From NCBI GenBank assembly GCA_028816945.1, contig JAPPQG010000047.1:1-6440 (forward strand): a stretch of 6,440 bases of DNA, in the 5' to 3' direction. This document shows positions 1 through 5,941 of this stretch, piece by piece; position 1 is the first letter of the stretch, and every line of letters starts with the position of its first letter. Source of the stretch: Alphaproteobacteria bacterium (GTDB lineage Bacteria; Pseudomonadota; Alphaproteobacteria; RS24). The position numbers and the translations under genes are program-made. The notes under the pieces are model-generated. The model was given only the letters and a program-made list of their open reading frames with translations. It was not told the origin of the DNA and did no database searches.

Positions 1-11
1 GGTGAATAGAC

Positions 12-698
12 ATGACAATAGATAGATATAAAGCGGTTTTGTCGTCCATTTGTGGGCTTGTGCTTATGGCTTGGCTTGGCTTGGCGGGCGCGCCCCTATT
101 TGCCCCCATGCATGTCTGGGCGAATCCGCTTGTTGCCAAACAGACGGGGGAAATTGTGCTAGGCAATGCGGACGCCCCCGTCACCATTATTGAATATTCG
201 TCTTTGACCTGCAATCATTGCGGGGCATTCCATGCCAATACATTGCCTATCATCAAGCGCGATTATGTGGATACAGGCAAAGTGAAATTTTATTTTCGCC
301 ATTTCCCGCTCGACCGTTATGCGGCAACCGCCGCTATGATGGTAGAATGTGTATCACCGCAAACGCGCGCAAGTTTTATGGATGCTTTATTTAAGCGCCA
401 ACCTATATGGATGCGCGCCGATGACCCACTTAGGGCATTACAAAATTTAGGCAAACAGGCTGGCCTATCGGGTGAGGAATTTGTTATGTGCCAACGCAAT
501 GAGGAAATTTTAGCAGATATTCGCGCCACTATGCGCGCGGCAAGTGACACATTAGAAGTCAGTTCCACCCCGACTTTCTTTGTCAATGGTGAAAAACTTA
601 TTGGCAATGTCGGGCTAGCAGAATTTCGCAAAGTTTTAGATAAGCATGTGGCTGAACAGGCAGGCAAACGACCATCTAACAAAGAGAAAAGCCAATGA
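12..698 (+). CDS. Periplasmic DsbA-family thiol:disulfide oxidoreductase
   Basis: This 228-residue thioredoxin-fold protein probably catalyses disulfide formation in exported proteins. The N-terminus looks like a signal peptide: a short charged stretch, a hydrophobic core at about residues 8-31, and a possible cleavage site after VWA (residue 37). No lipobox is seen. The redox motif CNHC lies at 67-70 after EYSSLT, and the cis-proline loop STPTFFVNG places the key proline at 187, both diagnostic of DsbA-like proteins. Two further cysteines, C113 and C160, sit in the helical insertion; a second structural disulfide is known in some alphaproteobacterial DsbA proteins, so these may pair. The ATG at 12 is preceded by GGTGA at 1-5, which can pair with the 16S tail. 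An in-frame TGA at 3-5 excludes a longer protein. The stop overlaps the smc start by four bases. No DsbB partner is visible. It could instead act as an isomerase-like or scavenging member (BdbD/ScsC type); the exact subfamily is not settled. Confidence 0.9.
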   Translation: MTIDRYKAVLSSICGLVLMAWLGLAGAPLFAPMHVWANPLVAKQTGEIVLGNADAPVTIIEYSSLTCNHCGAFHANTLPIIKRDYVDTGKVKFYFRHFPLDRYAATAAMMVECVSPQTRASFMDALFKRQPIWMRADDPLRALQNLGKQAGLSGEEFVMCQRNEEILADIRATMRAASDTLEVSSTPTFFVNGEKLIGNVGLAEFRKVLDKHVAEQAGKRPSNKEKSQ

Positions 699-3600
699 AA
701 TTTTCCCGCCTCCATCTTTCTGGCTTTAAGTCATTTATTGACCCTGTCGATTTAGATATTCTACCCGGCTTAACGGCTATTGTTGGGCCGAATGGGTGCG
801 GGAAGTCTAATTTGCTAGAAGCTTTGCGTTGGGTTATGGGGGAGACTTCTTATAAATCCATGCGCGGCTCGGGCATGGAAGATGTTATTTTCTCTGGCAC
901 AAATACCCGCCCGCCGCGCAATTTTGCCGAAGTCTCTTTGCAATTAGATAATACAGACCACAGCGCGCCGGCTGAATATAATAATGCCGATATGGTGGAA
1001 GTTGTCCGCTATATTGAACGAGATGCAGGATCATCCTATCGTATCAATGGGCGCGATGTGCGCGCCCGTGATGTGCAACTTATGTTTGCCGATGCTTCAA
1101 CGGGCGCTCGTTCGCCATCGCTTGTCAAACAGGGACATATTGGCGAATTGATTAACGCCAAGCCTGAAAATCGCCGCAAGATTTTAGAAGAAGCTGCTGG
1201 CATTTCTGGCCTGCATACGCGCCGCCATGAGGCAGAATTGCGCTTGCGGGCCGCTGAAAATAACCTTGAAAAAACAGCTGCTTTAATTGACGGGCTAGAA
1301 ACACAATTACGCGGCCTCAAACGCCAAATGCGCCAAGCCACACGTTATCGCAATTTGTCAGGTCAAATCCGTGAAGTCCAAGCCCTTGTTTTGCATGTGC
1401 GTTGGCAACAAGCAGTAGATGCGGCAGAGCAGGCAAGCCAAGAATTGCGGGCGGCTGAAACACAAGTTGCTGAATTGACGGGGCAGGTGGCAAAGGCAAA
1501 TAAAGAGCAATTAGATATACAAAATCGCTTATCGCCCTTGCGTGAGGCAGAAACGAAAGCGGCCGCTAGTTTGCGCCGTCTGCTTATTGAGCGCGACGGG
1601 CTAGACCAAGAAGAAGCCCGCGCCCAACAATTAACGACACGGCTAACCGAACAAATTACGGCCATCGAGCAGGACAAAACACATGAGGTAACGAGCCTAG
1701 CCGATGCAAAACAGCAAATCACGCGGCTCGAAGATGAACATGCTGAATTGACAGCAAAAAGCCAAGAGACTATGGAAGCAGATAAGGTCCAAGCGGCAGA
1801 TACTGAGTCGCAGGTGAAAAAAGCAGAGCAGAATCTCGCAGAGGTGGAAATCATACTCAATGCGGCAAATAATCAAATTGCCGCCCGCGATATGCGCCAG
1901 CGTGAATATAAAACCATATTAGAAAACCATACCGCGCGCCATGCGCAGATTGAGACAGAACTTTCCTCTTTACAGGATGAGCGCGAAAAATTACGCACCG
2001 AATCTATGGCTGAACAAAAACAAGCCACCCTAAAAGCAGAAATTGCCGAAGCGGTGGAAGCCGAACAAAATGCCGCAAAAGCAAGTATGGACGCGCAGAA
2101 AAAATTGGCACAAGCCAATCAAAAAGCAGAAAGTTTGCGTGTCCCTGCCAAAACCGCACAAGCCGCTTTTGAAAGATTGCTAGGCGAGCAAGAGACTTTA
2201 TCGGCCATATTTAATATCGATAAATCAGCCATACAGCCCGCGCCACATGAGGCACAAGAAACGAAAAGTGAGTTAGATAAAGATGAAGGGAATGAAAATT
2301 GGACTTCCGTCATAGATGAATTATCCATTCGCGATGGCTACCAGACAGCCCTTGCGGCCGCTTTGGGTGATAATTTAACGGCCTCCTCTGACCCTAATGC
2401 GCCGGCTTATTGGCAAAATTGGCCGACCATAGAAAATGCGCCTCGTCTGCCTGAGGGCGCAACCCCCTTGACTGAATTTATTAGTGGGGCCTCTTGCTTG
2501 ACGCGTTGCTTATCGCAAATTGGCGTTGTCGAAGTAGCACAAGGCAATGTTTTGCATGATAAATTACAGCCCGGCCAGATTTTAGTTAGCATAGAGGGTG
2601 ATATTTGGCGGTGGGATGGCTACCGCGCAGGTGCCAATGCCACAACACCCGCCATTCGTGCTTTGGCTTTACGCCATCGCCCGAAAACGATTGCCCTTGA
2701 ATTAAAACAGGCCGAAGCCGCCGCCGCGCAGGCGCACAAAGAGGCAGAAACTGCCAGTCAAGCCGCCAAGCATGCGGCCATAGAAGATACAAGCAAAAGG
2801 CGGGAATTGCGCGAAGCACAAGAGAAATTAAATGCGTTGCGCCAGACACTCACCGATAGCGAACAAGGCACAATGCAACATAAATCGCGCCTTGTAGCGA
2901 TTGAAGAAATAAGCCAACGCATGATAACCGATATGCAGGCTATAAAACTTGCCATAGGTGAAGCAGAAAATAAAATTGAAAAATTAAACCAAGAAGCCGA
3001 CCCCGCCCAGCATATTGACGAAAAACGCCAAGCCGTTGCCGAAGCACAGGAAAAATTGGCAGCTTGTCGTGCCGCCCAATCTAGCCAACGCCATGAGCGT
3101 AATTTGCGGGAGACGCGTTTAGCACAAATTGCAACTGACCTCGATGAATGGCAGAAACGGGCAAGCCGTGCCGAACAGCAAATTGCAACCCTAACGACAC
3201 GCGCCACACAGGCAAAGGCAGAAAAAACAGAGGCCGAAGCCGTGCCAGCAGGGCTTGTCGAGCGGCGCAATAAATTGCTTGATAGAATCACAGAGGTTGA
3301 AACAGACAGGCAGAGCAAAGCTGATAAATTGACAGAAGCCGAGACCGCCTTAACAAATGCCAATAAGCAATTAAAGACGGCAGAAGCAGAACTTAACGAA
3401 GCCCGCGAAGCGCGCGCCCGTTTTGAAGCAACTGTTGAGGCAAATACTGCTCGTGTAGAAGAAAACGGCCAACGCATTCGGGAGGCTTTGCAGATAGAGC
3501 CAGAAGAAGCATTAGCCATTTCTAAACATGACCCGCAAAAGCCTTTCCCAGACCGTGAGGATATTGAGGCTAAATTGGAGCGTTATCAGCGTGAGCGTGA

Positions 3601-4297
3601 AAATTTAGGCGGTGTTAATTTGCGCGCCGATGAAGAGGCAAAAGAGATTAGCGAGCAGATTGAGACTTTATCATCTGAATGTGATGATTTAACAAAAGCG
3701 ATTAACAAATTGCGTTATGGTATCGGGCAATTAAATAGAGAAGGGCGGGAGCGTCTTTTAGCTGCTTTTGAGACGGTGAATAATCATTTTCAACAACTCT
3801 TTAAGCAATTATTCGGCGGTGGCACAGCCGAATTGCAATTTACCGAATCCGATGACCCGCTAGAAGCAGGGCTTGACATTCTCGCCCATCCGCCCGGCAA
3901 AAAACCGCAACTTATGTCGCTTTTATCGGGTGGCGAACAGGCCTTAACGGCATTATCGCTCATTTTTGCTGTATTTTTAACCAATCCATCGCCTATTTGT
4001 GTGCTTGATGAGGTGGATGCGCCTTTGGACGATTCTAATGTGGAGCGGTTTTGCAATATGATTACAGAAATAGCCAGCACAACGGATACGCGCTTTTTGC
4101 TAATTACCCATCATGCGCTGACAATGGCGCGTGTCGATAGGCTTTTTGGCGTGACCATGCAGGAGCGTGGCGTGAGCGAACTCGTATCCGTTGATTTGGC
4201 AACAGCCGAACAATTTGCCGAAACCAATACCCCTGCCAATACGCCCGCTAATGCGCCCCATACGGGCAATGCCGAACCCATGCAATCGGCAGGCTAG
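695..4297 (+). CDS. smc: Chromosome segregation ATPase SMC (condensin subunit)
   Basis: This 1200-residue SMC is a cytoplasmic DNA-loop-organising ATPase that normally acts as a homodimer with ScpA and ScpB, neither of which is in the window. The N-terminal head has Walker A GPNGCGKS (31-38, lysine 37), the R-loop arginine at 57 and a Q-loop VKQG (Q146). It is followed by EEAAGI (165-170), typical of bacterial SMC. Coiled coil 1 spans about 175-505, the hinge region about 535-665, and coiled coil 2 about 668-1030. The C-terminal head has signature LSGGEQ (1077-1082), Walker B with catalytic glutamate in VLDEVD (E1106), a D-loop PLDD, and the switch histidine in LLITHH. The hinge lacks the usual glycine-rich motifs and has WRWDGY (638-643) instead. 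A 30-residue tail rich in Asn, Thr, Pro and Ala follows the conserved end. The ATG overlaps the dsbA-like stop (ATGA), and the only upstream ribosome-binding signal is a weak AAAGAG at 681-686, consistent with translational coupling. Confidence 0.98.
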   Translation: MKFSRLHLSGFKSFIDPVDLDILPGLTAIVGPNGCGKSNLLEALRWVMGETSYKSMRGSGMEDVIFSGTNTRPPRNFAEVSLQLDNTDHSAPAEYNNADMVEVVRYIERDAGSSYRINGRDVRARDVQLMFADASTGARSPSLVKQGHIGELINAKPENRRKILEEAAGISGLHTRRHEAELRLRAAENNLEKTAALIDGLETQLRGLKRQMRQATRYRNLSGQIREVQALVLHVRWQQAVDAAEQASQELRAAETQVAELTGQVAKANKEQLDIQNRLSPLREAETKAAASLRRLLIERDGLDQEEARAQQLTTRLTEQITAIEQDKTHEVTSLADAKQQITRLEDEHAELTAKSQETMEADKVQAADTESQVKKAEQNLAEVEIILNAANNQIAARDMRQREYKTILENHTARHAQIETELSSLQDEREKLRTESMAEQKQATLKAEIAEAVEAEQNAAKASMDAQKKLAQANQKAESLRVPAKTAQAAFERLLGEQETLSAIFNIDKSAIQPAPHEAQETKSELDKDEGNENWTSVIDELSIRDGYQTALAAALGDNLTASSDPNAPAYWQNWPTIENAPRLPEGATPLTEFISGASCLTRCLSQIGVVEVAQGNVLHDKLQPGQILVSIEGDIWRWDGYRAGANATTPAIRALALRHRPKTIALELKQAEAAAAQAHKEAETASQAAKHAAIEDTSKRRELREAQEKLNALRQTLTDSEQGTMQHKSRLVAIEEISQRMITDMQAIKLAIGEAENKIEKLNQEADPAQHIDEKRQAVAEAQEKLAACRAAQSSQRHERNLRETRLAQIATDLDEWQKRASRAEQQIATLTTRATQAKAEKTEAEAVPAGLVERRNKLLDRITEVETDRQSKADKLTEAETALTNANKQLKTAEAELNEAREARARFEATVEANTARVEENGQRIREALQIEPEEALAISKHDPQKPFPDREDIEAKLERYQRERENLGGVNLRADEEAKEISEQIETLSSECDDLTKAINKLRYGIGQLNREGRERLLAAFETVNNHFQQLFKQLFGGGTAELQFTESDDPLEAGLDILAHPPGKKPQLMSLLSGGEQALTALSLIFAVFLTNPSPICVLDEVDAPLDDSNVERFCNMITEIASTTDTRFLLITHHALTMARVDRLFGVTMQERGVSELVSVDLATAEQFAETNTPANTPANAPHTGNAEPMQSAG

Positions 4298-4311
4298 ACA
4301 CACGAAATCTA

Positions 4312-4338
4312 TTGACACAAGGGCAGGGCAGGCATAAT
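4312..4338 (+). promoter_or_regulatory. Putative sigma-70-type promoter for the atp Fo genes
   Basis: A perfect -35 hexamer TTGACA at 4312-4317 is followed by CATAAT at 4333-4338, a five-of-six match to the -10 consensus. The spacer is 15 bp, shorter than the usual 16-18, which lowers confidence. The position just after the smc stop and about 70-100 bases before atpI is where an atp operon promoter would be expected. No terminator hairpin was seen between smc and this site, so read-through from smc is also possible. Confidence 0.5.
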
Positions 4339-4371
4339 CTGCGCCACACATATACATATAAGCGTTATTTG

Positions 4372-4399
4372 TTGGAACATTATTTTGGAACATTTATTT
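4372..4399 (+). repeat. Two-copy direct repeat in the atpI leader (13-bp period)
   Basis: TTGGAACATT occurs at 4372-4381 and again at 4385-4394, each followed by an ATT/TATTT run. The second copy supplies a TTG that opens the longest reading frame of atpI, so the repeat bears on the start-codon choice. A recent small duplication, an operator or an mRNA-binding site are all possible; the sequence alone does not decide. Confidence 0.6.
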
Positions 4400-4400
4400 G

Positions 4401-4404
4401 AAGG
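4401..4404 (+). promoter_or_regulatory. Ribosome binding site supporting the GTG start of atpI
   Basis: AAGG lies seven bases upstream of GTG at 4412. The competing in-frame TTG at 4385 has only GGA at 4374-4376, eight bases upstream. The better spacing, the stronger start codon and the usual N-terminus of alphaproteobacterial AtpI all favour the GTG. The site is modest, so the choice is not certain. Confidence 0.45.
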
Positions 4405-4411
4405 CATAAAG

Positions 4412-4762
4412 GTGCGGCAAGCAGACCCCCATGACCATCTCCGCAATTTCTCGGATAGGGTGAAAAAGGCGCAAAAGCGCGATAAATCGCCTGCCCCCCA
4501 TAAGGGACGCGGCACACTTATCGGCATGGCCTATCGTCTATCTGTTGAATTGGTTGTTGGCGTATCGGTTGGCGGATTTATTGGCTGGTGGCTGGATAAA
4601 TGGTTTGCCACCGCCCCTATTTTTTTTCTGCTTATGCTTATATTGGGTATGGTTGCAGGCATTCTCAATGTGATACGGGCGGCCCGCGCCATGCAAGACA
4701 AAGTGCAACTAGATGATGAAAGTCAAAATCAAAGCCAAAGTGAAAATGAGAATAAAAAATAA
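4412..4762 (+). CDS. atpI: ATP synthase protein I (Fo assembly factor AtpI)
   Basis: With the GTG start this is a 116-residue small membrane protein of the AtpI family; starting at TTG 4385 adds nine residues. AtpI proteins assist assembly of the c-ring of the Fo motor in the inner membrane and are not core ATP synthase subunits. The N-terminus is basic and soluble (HLRNFSDRVKKAQKR), as in alphaproteobacterial relatives. Two membrane helices follow: one around LSVELVVGVSVGGFIGWW and one around FFLLMLILGMVAGILNVIRA. The loop motif GWWLDKWF and the helix-2 end GILNVIRAAR are family hallmarks. The C-terminal tail after AMQDKVQL is low-complexity and rich in Asp, Glu, Gln, Asn and Ser. The gene heads the Fo cluster and ends 34 bases before atpB. 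The family call is firm; the exact start is the main uncertainty. Confidence 0.88.
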   Translation: MRQADPHDHLRNFSDRVKKAQKRDKSPAPHKGRGTLIGMAYRLSVELVVGVSVGGFIGWWLDKWFATAPIFFLLMLILGMVAGILNVIRAARAMQDKVQLDDESQNQSQSENENKK

Positions 4763-4796
4763 AGTCACACGAGATAGGATTGGTTAGGACAAGAAC

Positions 4797-5576
4797 ATGG
4801 CAACACAGGAACAAGAAGCAGGCGGTTTTAATGTCGACCCTATGCACCAATTCGAAGTCTATCCGATTATTGAATTGCCTATGGTGGGGGGGGTTGATCC
4901 TTCTTTTACCAATGCGTCGCTTTGGATGATGATTGCTGTTGTGTGTGTGAGTTTATTTTTAACCCTATCGGCACGCGGGGCGTCCCTTGTGCCGTCTCGT
5001 TTGCAATCTTTGGGGGAATTGGCTTATGAGTTCATCGCCAATATGATACGCGACAATGCAGGCCAAGAAGGGTTGCGCTATTTTCCATTTATATTCACGC
5101 TTTTTATGTTTGTGCTATTTTGCAATATGCTTGGCATGGTGCCTTATTCTTTTACTGTAACAAGCCATTTAATTGTCACCTTTGCCCTTGCAAGTGTCAT
5201 TTTTATTGCCGTCACAGCGATTGGCTTTATTCGGCACGGGCTAGGCTTTGTGCAATTATTTGTCCCCAAAGGTATTCCCCTTATCATGCTCCCGCTTTTA
5301 GTTGTCATTGAACTTATTTCCTATCTCACCCGTCCCGTCAGCCTATCGGTGCGGCTGTTTGCCAATATGATGGCGGGGCATACTATGTTGAAAGTATTTG
5401 GCGGTTTCACAGTCGCCTTTTTATCCGCAGGAGGCATTATATCGGCCGGCGCGATTGCACCTTTTGCCCTTATGGTCGCCTTTACGGCCCTTGAATTATT
5501 GATTGCGTTTTTACAGGCATATGTATTTGCCATTTTAACTTGTATTTATCTTAATGATGCACTTCATATGCACTGA
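4797..5576 (+). CDS. atpB: F-type ATP synthase subunit a (proton channel)
   Basis: This 259-residue polytopic inner-membrane protein forms the two proton half-channels beside the c-ring. The essential arginine is R186 in PVSLSVRLFANMMAGH, equivalent to E. coli aR210. Glutamate 172 (VIELIS) lies in the preceding helix face. H195 in MAGH together with E233 in ALELLIAFLQAYVF is the histidine/glutamate arrangement seen in alphaproteobacterial and mitochondrial subunit a, swapped relative to E. coli E219/H245. The N-terminus carries the conserved HQFEVYPII segment facing the periplasm. About five to six membrane segments are visible, and the length is normal for alphaproteobacteria. The ATG has a good ribosome binding site, AGGA at 4786-4789, seven bases upstream. 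The gene sits between atpI and atpE as expected for the Fo cluster. No defects were seen. Confidence 0.98.
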   Translation: MATQEQEAGGFNVDPMHQFEVYPIIELPMVGGVDPSFTNASLWMMIAVVCVSLFLTLSARGASLVPSRLQSLGELAYEFIANMIRDNAGQEGLRYFPFIFTLFMFVLFCNMLGMVPYSFTVTSHLIVTFALASVIFIAVTAIGFIRHGLGFVQLFVPKGIPLIMLPLLVVIELISYLTRPVSLSVRLFANMMAGHTMLKVFGGFTVAFLSAGGIISAGAIAPFALMVAFTALELLIAFLQAYVFAILTCIYLNDALHMH

Positions 5577-5591
5577 TAAACATGGTATAGG
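5563..5591 (+). promoter_or_regulatory. Possible weak internal promoter upstream of atpE
   Basis: TTCATA at 5563-5568, inside the last codons of atpB, is separated by 17 bp from TATAGG at 5586-5591, which is preceded by TG at 5583-5584 as in extended -10 promoters. Each hexamer matches four of six consensus bases. An extra promoter could raise atpE expression relative to its neighbours, as many c subunits are needed per complex. Matches of this quality also occur by chance. Confidence 0.22.
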
Positions 5592-5645
5592 CATGTGCGT
5601 GCATTAAGCGTAACGAGTAAAACCTCAACCGCCCTTTGGGCCTTT

Positions 5646-5685
5646 ATGAAACATTTATAAAACATTTGTGAAACATTTGTAAAAT
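5646..5685 (+). repeat. 11-bp A/T-rich tandem repeat upstream of atpE (about 3.6 copies)
   Basis: Three full units, ATGAAACATTT (5646-5656), ATAAAACATTT (5657-5667) and GTGAAACATTT (5668-5678), are followed by a partial GTAAAAT (5679-5685) that runs into the atpE ribosome binding site. Units 1 and 3 have TG, units 2 and 4 have TA at positions 2-3, so a 22-bp duplication of a two-unit block is the likely origin. The A3-4 tracts recur about every 11 bp, near one helical turn. The A/U-rich, weakly structured RNA resembles in position the translation enhancer known upstream of E. coli atpE; that functional link is inference. Confidence 0.85.
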
Positions 5686-5690
5686 GGAGA
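5686..5690 (+). promoter_or_regulatory. Strong ribosome binding site of atpE
   Basis: GGAGA lies six bases before the ATG at 5697. It is the best Shine-Dalgarno match in the window, fitting the high translation needed for a multi-copy ring subunit. It directly abuts the tandem repeat. Confidence 0.8.
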
Positions 5691-5696
5691 AAGAAT

Positions 5697-5924
5697 ATGG
5701 AAGCAGAAGCCGCAAAATATATTGGTGCTGGTCTTGCCTGTGTCGCTTTGACAGGGGCGGGGATTGGCATTGGAACAATTTTTGGCAATTATCTAGCGGG
5801 CGCTTTGCGCAACCCGTCAGCAGCACAGGGGCAATTCCCTAACCTGCTTTTGGGCTTTGCTTTGGCCGAAGCAACAGGCCTCTTTGGCTTGATTATTGCC
5901 CTTATCTTGCTATTTGTTGTTTAG
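5697..5924 (+). CDS. atpE: F-type ATP synthase subunit c (proteolipid ring)
   Basis: This 75-residue hairpin of two membrane helices forms the rotating c-ring of Fo. Helix 1 carries the glycine-packing motif GAGIGIG (20-26). The cytoplasmic loop has ALRNPSA with the conserved R38-N39-P40, the alphaproteobacterial and mitochondrial version of the E. coli RQP loop. Helix 2 contains the ion-binding carboxylate E58 in [10 protein letters not shown]. The Glu-Ser/Thr pair plus helix-1 glutamine typical of sodium-binding c subunits is not present, because A59 follows E58, so proton coupling is expected. Length and sequence are canonical. The ATG has a strong ribosome binding site and an unusual repeat-rich leader. 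The gene ends 17 bases before atpF'. Confidence 0.98.
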   Translation: MEAEAAKYIGAGLACVALTGAGIGIGTIFGNYLAGALRNPSAAQGQFPNLLLGFALAEATGLFGLIIALILLFVV

Positions 5925-5941
5925 TAAAGTGAGCCTGTGCG

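Larger units (their letters stand above)
5577..5696. other. 120-bp atpB-atpE intergenic leader
   Basis: This is the longest gap between the genes shown here and is unusually roomy for an Fo cluster, where the other spacings are 34 and 17 bases. The left part (5577-5630) shows no ORF. A small GCCC-TTT-GGGC hairpin at 5631-5641 is followed by CTTTAT rather than a T run, so it is a poor terminator. From 5646 to the ribosome binding site the sequence is an A/T-rich tandem repeat. The gap probably forms the atpE translation-initiation region, by position and composition only. Confidence 0.6.

Noticed and set aside
2758..3519. 253-residue antisense open frame on the - strand within smc
   Set aside because: Its composition (Ser, Ala, Arg, Cys rich) is what reversed coiled-coil codons give. 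It has no recognisable domain and lies wholly inside a certain gene. The other - strand frames are the same kind of shadow.
695..4297. MukB or Rad50/SbcC instead of SMC
   Set aside because: The KSMRGSGMEDVIFSG region, EEAAGI and the LSGGEQALTALSL signature are typical of SMC. There is no zinc-hook CxxC at the middle and the length fits SMC.
4735..4762. Low-complexity Gln/Asn/Glu/Lys tail of atpI as a sign of frameshift
   Set aside because: The AtpI core is intact, and variable charged tails are common in this family. The stop precedes a properly spaced atpB start, so there is no evidence of a break.
5120..5311. 63-residue + strand open frame inside atpB
   Set aside because: It is out of frame with a clear atpB, Cys/His rich by frame effect, and has no ribosome binding site or family resemblance.
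5631..5645. GCCC-TTT-GGGC hairpin as a rho-independent terminator between atpB and atpE
   Set aside because: The stem is only four base pairs and is followed by CTTTAT, not a run of T. Termination here would also cut off essential Fo genes.
5646..5685. CRISPR-like array
   Set aside because: Units are 11 bp and directly adjacent with no unique spacers, and there are no cas genes. It is a simple tandem repeat.
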